Source of the DNA: JAWOGN01 sp046496815 | GTDB lineage: Bacteria > Desulfobacterota > DSM-4660 > Desulfatiglandales > Desulfatiglandaceae | Reading direction: 5' to 3' | Length of the DNA: 18,671 nt | Assembly: GCA_046496815.1 (NCBI GenBank) | Contig: JAWOGN010000310.1 | Location: 1 to 18,671, forward strand | Shown: positions 7,613-14,534 of the stretch, one piece after another | Layout of the letters: each line of letters begins with the position of its first letter | Position numbering within the stretch: the stretch's first letter is position 1 | The notes under the pieces: generated by a model | Database searches by the model: none | Seen by the model: only the letters and a program-made list of their open reading frames with translations | What the model was told of the DNA's origin: nothing | Made by a program: the position numbers and the translations under genes

Positions 7613-7740
7613 GCGGCCTCCTCAAACAACTGAAGAGACCGGGCTCTACCGCCTGTTTTGGAGGTCGCCGGGATTCGCCGGAGTGACGGAAAACACTCAA
7701 TCAATACGAGGCAAGAAATTATTTCGTGGACAAGAGGAGG
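7613..7740 (+). promoter_or_regulatory. Structured hsp20 5' leader with a possible anti-Shine-Dalgarno
   Basis: GCGGCCTCC (7613-7621) pairs with GGAGGTCGC (7660-7668) with one G-U pair; the stem continues as AAAC/GTTT (7624-7627/7655-7658), and a small AGAG/CTCT hairpin (7634-7637/7644-7647) sits in the loop. CCTCCTC (7617-7623) is also perfectly complementary to the hsp20 Shine-Dalgarno GAGGAGG (7734-7740). Two exclusive folds are therefore possible, one hiding the ribosome site. Such leaders act as thermosensors in other hsp20 genes, but this one does not match ROSE or fourU patterns by eye. Confidence 0.28.
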
Positions 7741-7747
7741 TGCTAAT

Positions 7748-8194
7748 ATGTCGGAGTTAACCCTATGGAAGGAGAAGGAAATGACGAAATTGCGAAGAGA
7801 CATAGACCGTCTCTTCAACCGATTTTGTTATGATTTCGGCCTGCCTTTCACCCTTGATGATATGGCCGGCGCCGCCGCATTCAATTTGTCCGAAACGGAC
7901 GACCAACTTATTCTCGAGGCAAAGCTCCCGGGCATGAAACCCGAGGATATGGATATTTCCGTGACTGACGACGCTTTGAGCATAAACGGACAGGTTCGAG
8001 AGGAGACTGTCAAGGAGGACGCGCAATATCAGCGGGTGGAAAGGCGATCCGGATCCTTTTCCCGCAGGATCCCACTGCCATGTAAAGTAAAAATCGATGA
8101 TATCACAGCCACTTACAAAGACGGCACGCTGAAGATCACGATGCCTAAATGTGAGGGCGAAGCGGCCCGTGGGGTTCAAATCAAAGTCAATTAG
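7748..8194 (+). CDS. Small heat-shock protein (Hsp20/alpha-crystallin family)
   Basis: A 148-residue ATP-independent holdase chaperone. The variable N-terminal arm (1-42) has an amphipathic segment, LRRDIDRLFNRF. The alpha-crystallin domain follows (about 43-135), with FNLSETDDQLILEAKLPGMKPEDMDISVTDDALSINGQV and the closing motif GTLKITMPK (126-134). The C-terminal IKV (145-147) fits the I-x-I/V anchor used in oligomer assembly. The frame is open further upstream, but the ATG at 7748 has a near-perfect GAGGAGG site 7 bases away and fixes the start. It lies 140 bases upstream of the lonB-like protease gene on the same strand, a natural chaperone/protease pairing. Confidence 0.96.
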   Translation: MSELTLWKEKEMTKLRRDIDRLFNRFCYDFGLPFTLDDMAGAAAFNLSETDDQLILEAKLPGMKPEDMDISVTDDALSINGQVREETVKEDAQYQRVERRSGSFSRRIPLPCKVKIDDITATYKDGTLKITMPKCEGEAARGVQIKVN

Positions 8195-8244
8195 ATGTCC
8201 ATTGCAATTCCAACACACATCACTTTTTCGTCACTCAATTCCCT

Positions 8245-8256
8245 AAGAGCGCTCTT
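8245..8256. repeat. 12-bp perfect palindrome between hsp20 and lonB
   Basis: AAGAGCGCTCTT, self-complementary, in the 140-base gap between the two genes. It could be an operator or a minor hairpin; no U-run follows and nothing else supports a function. Confidence 0.3.
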
Positions 8257-8334
8257 GCACGGCCTTACGAAGCCACATGAAGGTTTGCTCCCACGCAAGC
8301 GATAAGCAGCGCGTCAAAACAGAGGAGGTTATAG

Positions 8335-10827
8335 ATGCCCAGCAAAAAATCCTATAAAGAGGTCCCTGTAGAAAATCTCAGATGGCGCCTTGATCCAGCT
8401 GACCTTCCCTTTGAAACAACAAATGATTTAAAGCCCCTCAAAGAAATTATCGGACAGGATCGGGGTGTTGCCGCATTCAAGTTTGGGGTCGGTATCGACA
8501 AACCGGGCTACAATGTGTTTGTCACCGGAGCGGCAGGGTCGGGAAGGATGTCTACGGTCCGTAAATTGCTCCAGGAGATTTCCAAGAAGGATCAGGTCCC
8601 GGATGACCTGTGTTATGTAAACTGCTTTAAGAATCCGGAGGCGCCGATCCTGCTTCGCTTCAAGGGCGGAAACGGCGTTCAGTTTAAAGCAGACGTTAAA
8701 AACCTTCTGACTACCCTAAAGAAGCAAATCCCTCAGATTTTTGAAAGCCAGGAATATATCAACCTGAAAAAAGAAATCATGGAAACCTACGAGAAGAAGG
8801 GGAAAAGCTTTTTTAAGGGTCTCGATCAGAAAGTCAAAGAAGACGGATTTACGCTTGTGGATGTTCAAATGGGACAAATCAAACGGCCTGAAGTCATGCC
8901 GGTGGTTGACGGGAACCCGGTGCACATAGACCAGATCGAGGCGATGGTGGAAAAAGGCAGGTTCCCTAAGGAGGAATTCGAAGAACTCAAGAAAAAGCAT
9001 GGGAAGTTGAGGGAACAGATCGATCAGATTTTTCTTGAACTCAGAGACCTTCAAAAAGAAGTCCAGGAAAAAATAGAGAAGATGGATCGGATGACATTTA
9101 TGAAAAATGCATCCGACCTGACAGCGCCGATTATTAAGAAGTACAAAATGGAAACGGTGAAGAAGTATCTGGAGTCAATGCTGGAAGACATTGCAGACAA
9201 TCTCCAACAGGTTTTTGGGGGTCAGGCGCAGCCTCAGATTCCGGGCCTTACTCCCATGGCTCAAGATGTGGACCGATTTCAACCCTATCGGGTGAATTTG
9301 CTGGTTGATAACAGCGAACAGAAGGGGCCACCGGTCCTTGTTGAAAACTATCCGACGTATCGGAATATTTTCGGTAGCATTGAGCGGATTGTGGATCGAA
9401 GCGGGGTCTGGCGGACGGACTTCAGCAAGATCAAGGCGGGTTCCTTGATCAAGGCGAACGGGGGATATTTGGTGTTTAACCTGCTGGATGCCATTGTAGA
9501 GCCGGGCGTATGGCAAGCGCTGAAGCGAGCGCTCAAAAGCAAGGAACTTGAGATCCAGACTTACGATCCCTTTTATCTTTTTACGACCACGGGGTTAAAG
9601 CCGGAACCTATTGAGCTTAATGTGAAGGTCGTCGTCATATCGGATGGGTACCTGTATCATTTGCTGCAGTACTATGATGAGGATGTAATGAAGATCTTTA
9701 AAGTGAGAGCCGATTTCGATGTTTCCATGGAGAAGAACGGAAGGAGCATTCAGCAGTTCGCGGAATTCATGAAGTTACAAACGAACGAGGAAAAGTTGAA
9801 ACCGTTTGACAGATCGGCGGTGGCGGCAATCGTGGAAGAAGCCGTTCGGATGACCGGGAGACAAGAAAAGATTTCCACGCAGTTTCCGGCGATTTCGGAT
9901 CTGATGAGAGAGGCCGAATTCTGGGCGAAACAGGATGCCGACGAGACCGTGAATGAAAAACATGTGGACAAGGCTGTGGAAGCCAAAATATATCGGTCGA
10001 ACATGGTCGAACAGCACCTTCAGGAAATGATCGATCGGGGGACGTTGATGATCGATGTCGAGGGAGAAACGGTGGGACAGGTGAATGGTCTCGCTGTTTA
10101 CAGCATGGGAGGCTACATGTTCGGGAAGCCTTCACGCATCACCGCTTCGACTTCCATGGGCCGGGCGGGAATCATCAATATTGAAAGAGAGGCCGATATG
10201 TCGGGCAGCACCCACAACAAAGGCGTCTTGATCCTGGGCGGGTACCTCCGCAAGAAATATGCCCAAGACAAACCATTGACGGTGAGCGCAAGCATTGCAT
10301 TCGAGCAATCCTATGGCGGCGTGGACGGTGACAGCGCCTCATCCACGGAGATTTACGCGCTGTTGTCAAGCCTTTCGGAAGTCCCCATCAAGCAAAATAT
10401 TGCAGTGACCGGATCCGTCAATCAGAAGGGGGAGGTGCAGGCCATCGGGGGCGTCAATCAGAAGATCGAAGGGTTCTTTGATTGCTGTCGGAAGAAAGGA
10501 GCGGGCAAAGACCACGGGGTCATGATTCCCGAGAGCAATGTGAAGGACTTGATGCTCCGTAAAGAGGTGGTTGACGCGGTCAAAAAGGGCGAATTTCATA
10601 TCTACCCGGTCACCACCATTGATCAGGGGATCGAAATTCTGACGGGCGAAAAAGCCGGGGAGCGGAAAGCGGATGGAACCTATCCGAAAGGGACGATCAA
10701 TTACCTGGTAGATCAGAAGTTGAAAGAACTGGCCGAAGGACTCAAGAGTTTCGCGGGAAAGGCGGAGGACGAGGAAAAAGAGAAAGGTGCGGGCAGGAAA
10801 AAGCGGACCGGTAGGAAGAAAAGTTGA
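8335..10827 (+). CDS. LonB-like ATP-dependent protease (AAA_32 plus Lon C-terminal protease)
   Basis: An 830-residue predicted cytosolic ATP-dependent serine protease of the YcbZ/LonB-like group, which lacks the Lon N-terminal substrate domain. The P-loop is VTGAAGSGRMST (G65 onward) with Arg71 where a classical Walker A has Lys, as in many of this group. A long charged helical insertion (about residues 110-285) is probably coiled coil. The segment KANGGYLVFNLLDAI (near 370) takes the Walker B position. The Lon protease domain (about 580-800) has Ser667 in GDSAS and Lys710 in GGVNQKIEG, 43 residues apart exactly as in classical Lon. The last 25 residues are strongly basic. The start has GAGGAGG six bases before the ATG. 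It follows hsp20 and is directly coupled to the next gene. Confidence 0.96.
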   Translation: MPSKKSYKEVPVENLRWRLDPADLPFETTNDLKPLKEIIGQDRGVAAFKFGVGIDKPGYNVFVTGAAGSGRMSTVRKLLQEISKKDQVPDDLCYVNCFKNPEAPILLRFKGGNGVQFKADVKNLLTTLKKQIPQIFESQEYINLKKEIMETYEKKGKSFFKGLDQKVKEDGFTLVDVQMGQIKRPEVMPVVDGNPVHIDQIEAMVEKGRFPKEEFEELKKKHGKLREQIDQIFLELRDLQKEVQEKIEKMDRMTFMKNASDLTAPIIKKYKMETVKKYLESMLEDIADNLQQVFGGQAQPQIPGLTPMAQDVDRFQPYRVNLLVDNSEQKGPPVLVENYPTYRNIFGSIERIVDRSGVWRTDFSKIKAGSLIKANGGYLVFNLLDAIVEPGVWQALKRALKSKELEIQTYDPFYLFTTTGLKPEPIELNVKVVVISDGYLYHLLQYYDEDVMKIFKVRADFDVSMEKNGRSIQQFAEFMKLQTNEEKLKPFDRSAVAAIVEEAVRMTGRQEKISTQFPAISDLMREAEFWAKQDADETVNEKHVDKAVEAKIYRSNMVEQHLQEMIDRGTLMIDVEGETVGQVNGLAVYSMGGYMFGKPSRITASTSMGRAGIINIEREADMSGSTHNKGVLILGGYLRKKYAQDKPLTVSASIAFEQSYGGVDGDSASSTEIYALLSSLSEVPIKQNIAVTGSVNQKGEVQAIGGVNQKIEGFFDCCRKKGAGKDHGVMIPESNVKDLMLRKEVVDAVKKGEFHIYPVTTIDQGIEILTGEKAGERKADGTYPKGTINYLVDQKLKELAEGLKSFAGKAEDEEKEKGAGRKKRTGRKKS

Positions 10828-11348
10828 TGACGTTAGGGTCGGTTCCGCTTTCAAGCCCGATTCAGGAGGAGATTGCCAAGGCAAAGAACTTCTATCAGAC
10901 CTTCGAAAGAAGGGTTTTTGCAGACAAGACGATCGTCGACCTTTTGGCAAAGCTTGAACATGCAATCGCGAAATCCCACGAGGAAATGCGAGCTGCAGGC
11001 ATTTTAGAAATATGCAGGGCGTGTGAGCAGAAGGAAGGAGGGTCCTGCTGTGGTGCGGGATTGGAAAACCGTTATAGCAGTTGGCTGCTTCTGATCAATC
11101 TTCTGCTGGGTGTCGGACTACCGACCCGAAGGTACGACCCGAAGAGCTGTTTCTTCTTAGCGCATACCGGCTGCCTGCTGAAGGCCCGTCACGTCATCTG
11201 CGTCAACTACCTTTGCACCAAAATAACCCATCAAGTCGATGCCCGAAAAATCGCGACGCTTCGAGACCGCGAGGGCAAAGAACTGAATACCCTGTTCCTT
11301 CTGCATGAACGAGTCAAGAGAGTGATGCGGGAATGGATGAACGCCTGA
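10827..11348 (+). CDS. Cysteine-rich hypothetical protein coupled to lonB
   Basis: I do not recognise a characterised family. The protein has 173 residues from the ATG at 10827, which shares one base with the lonB stop (TGATG), so translation is probably coupled; a TTG one codon earlier is also possible. After a helical N-terminal 60 residues come eight cysteines in two groups: C-x2-C-x7-C-C (63, 66, 74, 75), then C-x7-C-x8-C-x4-C (108, 116, 125, 130). Between them is a hydrophobic segment, SSWLLLINLLLGVGLP, probably a buried helix rather than a membrane span. The pattern suggests one or two zinc or Fe-S sites and loosely recalls YkgJ-type cysteine clusters, though spacing differs. The C-terminus is a charged helix. 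The methyltransferase start overlaps its end by 16 bases. A metal-binding role is inference. Confidence 0.75.
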   Translation: MTLGSVPLSSPIQEEIAKAKNFYQTFERRVFADKTIVDLLAKLEHAIAKSHEEMRAAGILEICRACEQKEGGSCCGAGLENRYSSWLLLINLLLGVGLPTRRYDPKSCFFLAHTGCLLKARHVICVNYLCTKITHQVDARKIATLRDREGKELNTLFLLHERVKRVMREWMNA

Positions 11349-11944
11349 AGCAAAGCCTCAACAGGGTTGCCCGGTTTTATGACCGGAGAAAAGTCGGTGA
11401 TGTGGGCTATCAGGGCTTTCGGAGATCCTCGGATTTGAAGACGCTCCTCAACTGCTTGAACCGGTTACTGGATGAGAAAGTTATCATACCGAATGATTCG
11501 CTTTTTTTGGACCTGGGCTGTGCTGACGGCAGGGTGAATGTTTTGATGAGCTATCTGGTCAAGTTTTCAGTGGGGATCGAATTGGATGAATGGACGCTTG
11601 AAGAATACACCGCTTTGAACTCAGCATTGAGTCAAGCACTGGTGCGTGAAAAACTTTTGCCGCCGCCGCAAAACACATTTGTTTTTCACGGGGATGCAGT
11701 GGACGAGCGCATTCATCAGACAATAGCGCAAAAGACAGGAATTGGATTCGAGGATTTCGACCTCTTTTACACCTATCTCGTGATGCATGAGGAGTTTGCT
11801 CGACTCATTGCGAAAAAAGGCAAGGAAGGTTCAGTGTTCATGGTATATGGCCTCCGGAATATCCTGCCCAATTATGAAGGGTTTCGGCTGCTTGAAGATT
11901 TGAGTCCCCTGGAAGGGATTCTTGCGCTCTATCAAAAAAATTGA
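11333..11944 (+). CDS. Class I SAM-dependent methyltransferase
   Basis: A 203-residue protein with the SAM-binding motif I LDLGCADGRVN (from residue 59) and an acidic motif II, GIELDEW (81-87), where the acidic pair would hold the ribose. A motif IV-like stretch, DFDLFYTYLVMHE, follows near residue 143. The opening YDRRKVGDVGYQGFR is unusual and may form a lid. The DLGCxDGR signature and GIELD strand resemble small DOT1-like or protein-directed methyltransferases, but the substrate cannot be read. It overlaps the cysteine-rich gene by 16 bases, so the two are translationally linked, and lonB is immediately before them. It ends at an A/T inverted repeat and converges on the radical SAM gene 64 bases away. 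Confidence 0.8.
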   Translation: MDERLKQSLNRVARFYDRRKVGDVGYQGFRRSSDLKTLLNCLNRLLDEKVIIPNDSLFLDLGCADGRVNVLMSYLVKFSVGIELDEWTLEEYTALNSALSQALVREKLLPPPQNTFVFHGDAVDERIHQTIAQKTGIGFEDFDLFYTYLVMHEEFARLIAKKGKEGSVFMVYGLRNILPNYEGFRLLEDLSPLEGILALYQKN

Positions 11945-11959
11945 CCCAGCTTTTTTTGA
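11932..11959. repeat. A/T inverted repeat at the methyltransferase stop
   Basis: TCAAAAAAA (11932-11940) and TTTTTTTGA (11951-11959) are perfect 9-bp inverted arms around a 10-base loop, spanning the stop codon in the convergent gap. The U-run on the plus strand could help release the transcript, but the stem has almost no G-C pairs, so it is a weak terminator candidate. Confidence 0.35.
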
Positions 11960-12008
11960 CACCGAAGTTATGGGATCATCCCCGGAATGCGTTGGGTCCC
12001 TCCCGTAT

Positions 12009-13862
12009 TCAATTCCGGTTGAGGGGGAATGGATGAGCGGGAACCGCCAGGCTCAAATACGCATCACCCGCATTGAACATCAGGCGTTTGTCCACCATCA
12101 TCCGCAAGAAGGGCCCTACCTTTTCTTCACCAAAACCGGGAAAATGAGAGAGAATCCGAGGCATGGATCGGTGCGTTTCGCAGAAAAGGTAGATTTTTCT
12201 GGAAGTATCTCTCAGTCGGTGGGTCATGTCATGGGTGCCGTATTGTCGTTGGCGGATGATCATGAAATCAAACCCGTCCTGATAAGATAGAATGGGATCC
12301 GACCCCGGCGCCTGGTGGAGTTTCAGATAAAACTTCCGCCATTCCTCCAGTTTTTCCTTGACCGGTTTCCAAATGCGATTTTGATACCGTATCCCGCCTT
12401 GGTACCCCTGAATCATGAATCGAAGCTTCCGCAATACCGCCTCCGGAAAAAGATGCGTATAGTAGGGGTGGTTCACCACCCGTCGGATGCCGTATGCAGA
12501 CGGGGTCTGAAATGCGGGACTCTCGTATCCCAGCCAAAAGGGTATGCCTTTTAAGGGGCGAAAGGGGAACACGAAATCAAGATTTTTGAGGGTTTCAGAC
12601 ACGTCCCGCTCGTCGCTCGAAGGAAAATTAAGGATGAGGTTTCCGGTCAAACTCGGTAAGGGAAAGGTTTCGCAGTTTTTCATGATCTCGATGTTGTCGA
12701 TGGTGGTGGTGCCCTTGTTGAGTTTTCTGAGCAATCCACTGCTGAGAGCTTCAATCCCGACCTGAACTTCTTTCATCCCCGCAGCTCCCATCGCTTCCAG
12801 AACCGGGCGTGATGTGGTGGCCCGGATTTCAGAGAACAGACGAAAGTCCTTTCCCAGTTCTCGAATGCCTTTGAACATGGATTCCAGGCCCTTTGCCGGA
12901 AGAAGATTGTCCATGAAGGATACGGAAAGGATTTGGTGCCGACGTGCGAGGGTGTCAAGCTCATGCAGCGTTCGATGCCGGGATTTGGCGCGGTAGCCTT
13001 CCCACTGGAGGTTCAGGTTGCAAAAAGCGCATCCTGAAGATCGACCGGGGCCGACGGGCTTTCGCCACCAGCATCCACGAGAGATCTCCATAGGAATCCG
13101 GGGCAGGAATTTTTTTTCCGGTTCAAGGGAGTTCAACTCCCGGAAATAGTCGGAATAGTCCGGCACGGGCAGTTCGTCCAGATTGGAAAGTTGCGACACA
13201 CCCTTAGATTCGGCGGCTTCGTTCCTCGAAAGAAGTCCCGGCATCGCTTTCCCATTGGCGGTCCCTTGAGCGCGGGTCAATGATTTCACAAGACTGAGCA
13301 ACGGCAGTTCACCTTCACCCCGAATCACGAAATCGATTTCAGGGAAACTTCGCAGGAGCGTTCGCCCCAATGCGCCGGCGCAGGCGGAACCCCCGGTAAC
13401 AATTTTGATGTGTGGCGCACGCTTTTTAATTTCACGGATAAAGTACAGTGAGCCGGTGAGCTGTCCGAAACAAATTGAAAAACCCGCCAAGACATAACGG
13501 TCCCAATTCTCCCGGTCAAGGAGTTCGGCGGACCGCTTCCTGAGTATTTTGCAGATTTCCTGAAAGTCATGCGTTTTCGCTGTGGGTACCCGTGAGGTCC
13601 TCTTTCTCCAAAACCGGCTGATGGGTTCTTCGCGATCCGGATACAGAAGCCCGGCGTAAAGAGCCTCCGCCGGCCAGGTTCTCTCGGAGACCGTCGTGTA
13701 AAGATCGTATCCAATCTCAGCTGCAATACTCAAGTAGATGTGCCGGTTGTCAACCGGCAGCGAAGGTAGCTTGTCTTTCAGATAGGCCTTCAGGGTTCCC
13801 AGTTGTATGGAGGGGCGGTTAAACAAAGGCCAGGGGGTGGAAATGAGGGCGATCCGCTTCAT
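12009..13862 (-). CDS. B12-binding-type radical SAM enzyme, RiPP-maturation C-methyltransferase-like
   Basis: A 617-residue protein from the ATG at 13862. A TTG at 13898 would add 12 residues, but MKRIALISTPWPLFNRPSIQ is the usual beginning of the family; neither start has a clear ribosome site. The N-terminal half has cobalamin-binding-like blocks (GFSICFGQLTGS near 127, VTGGSAC near 155, FVIRGEGE near 178). The radical SAM core holds SRGCWW with C264, then C278 and C281 in CAFC, giving C-x13-C-x2-C rather than C-x3-C-x2-C; 'RGCWW' with a widened spacing is typical of rSAM_ocin (RiPP maturation) enzymes. The C-terminal segment (about 525-606, DGFDFMIIRQRQ to YLSLAVP) also matches those proteins. 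It sits 45 bases after iorB. No precursor peptide gene is visible. The family call is likely; the substrate is unknown. Confidence 0.82.
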   Translation of the reverse strand: MKRIALISTPWPLFNRPSIQLGTLKAYLKDKLPSLPVDNRHIYLSIAAEIGYDLYTTVSERTWPAEALYAGLLYPDREEPISRFWRKRTSRVPTAKTHDFQEICKILRKRSAELLDRENWDRYVLAGFSICFGQLTGSLYFIREIKKRAPHIKIVTGGSACAGALGRTLLRSFPEIDFVIRGEGELPLLSLVKSLTRAQGTANGKAMPGLLSRNEAAESKGVSQLSNLDELPVPDYSDYFRELNSLEPEKKFLPRIPMEISRGCWWRKPVGPGRSSGCAFCNLNLQWEGYRAKSRHRTLHELDTLARRHQILSVSFMDNLLPAKGLESMFKGIRELGKDFRLFSEIRATTSRPVLEAMGAAGMKEVQVGIEALSSGLLRKLNKGTTTIDNIEIMKNCETFPLPSLTGNLILNFPSSDERDVSETLKNLDFVFPFRPLKGIPFWLGYESPAFQTPSAYGIRRVVNHPYYTHLFPEAVLRKLRFMIQGYQGGIRYQNRIWKPVKEKLEEWRKFYLKLHQAPGSDPILSYQDGFDFMIIRQRQYGTHDMTHRLRDTSRKIYLFCETHRSMPRILSHFPGFGEEKVGPFLRMMVDKRLMFNAGDAYLSLAVPAHPFPLNRN

Positions 13863-13907
13863 AATGAAAATTGGGTTGGGAGATGTGCTCGGTTTCAAAA
13901 AAAGATT

Positions 13908-14522
13908 TCATTCTCGGACAGCCTCCGAGGCCATCATTTTTGTACTTTCAAATCCCAGGTCGAAGGCCTTGAGGTTGGATTCCAAGAAGGCCTTTTTGGT
14001 AGAGGTGGAAATCGTTGCCTTAATCTCTTCAGCACCGATGGGTATGCTTCCCGAACCGGTCAACGCGCCCAACATCACCATATTCAAGGACAAGGGATTG
14101 CCTGCCTCGGCCGCCAAGGCATTGCCATCCAGGGCAAAGACCTTTTTCGTCTTGGATTGGATGAGATTCAGTATCTCATCAACTGCCGGATAGGTGCCCT
14201 GACCGACCGACACGGTGAATGGGGGGAGGGGGTGGGTGTTCATAACGATAATTGTGTGTTTATTGCATTTGGCGAGCGCCCGCAAGGTTTCCACAGGCTC
14301 GAAGCCCACCAGCACATCGGCTTCTCCGTTGGAAACAATGGGACTGGTGGCTCCTCCCATGATAACGGCAGATTCCACAATGCCTCCCCGTTGCGCCATC
14401 CCATGTATTTCGCTGACCACGGCGGGGATTCCGGCGGCAAGAGACGCTTCGCCCAACAGACGGGATGCAAGCAGATTCCCCTGACCACCGACACCGACAA
14501 ATACGAGTCTCCTCATTTCCAT
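13908..14522 (-). CDS. iorB: Indolepyruvate ferredoxin oxidoreductase, beta (gamma-domain) subunit
   Basis: A 204-residue small subunit of IOR, which with IorA oxidises aryl-2-oxoacids (indolepyruvate, phenylpyruvate) and CoA to aryl-acyl-CoA, CO2 and reduced ferredoxin in the cytosol. It has the POR gamma-domain opening VFVGVGGQGNLLASRLLGEA, then SEIHGMAQRGG and VLVGFEPVET, all characteristic of IorB. The start is set by GGAGG (14528-14532) five bases before the ATG at 14522; a GTG at 14534 would lie upstream of that site, and a second ATG at 14516 is possible. It begins 12 bases after the iorA stop, so the two are co-transcribed. The radical SAM gene follows closely. Confidence 0.96.
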   Translation of the reverse strand: MEMRRLVFVGVGGQGNLLASRLLGEASLAAGIPAVVSEIHGMAQRGGIVESAVIMGGATSPIVSNGEADVLVGFEPVETLRALAKCNKHTIIVMNTHPLPPFTVSVGQGTYPAVDEILNLIQSKTKKVFALDGNALAAEAGNPLSLNMVMLGALTGSGSIPIGAEEIKATISTSTKKAFLESNLKAFDLGFESTKMMASEAVRE

Positions 14523-14527
14523 GTAAA

Positions 14528-14532
14528 CCTCC
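14528..14532 (-). promoter_or_regulatory. Ribosome binding site deciding the iorB start
   Basis: GGAGG on the minus strand, five bases before the ATG at 14522 and overlapping the end of the longer GTG-started frame. This rules against the GTG at 14534. Confidence 0.65.
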
Positions 14533-14534
14533 AC

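Noticed and set aside
7434..7747. Sigma-32 promoter or CIRCE element for hsp20
   Set aside because: A CCCCGAT at 7580 recalls the sigma-32 -10 element, but no CTTGAA lies at a proper distance, and no TTAGCACTC inverted repeat exists.
7504..7818. 104-codon minus-strand open frame in the hsp20 leader
   Set aside because: It extends into hsp20 antisense and has no ribosome site or family motif; the leader hairpins explain the region better.
10366..10965. 199-codon open frame on the minus strand
   Set aside because: Antisense to the Lon catalytic domain and the start of the Cys-rich gene; no motif.
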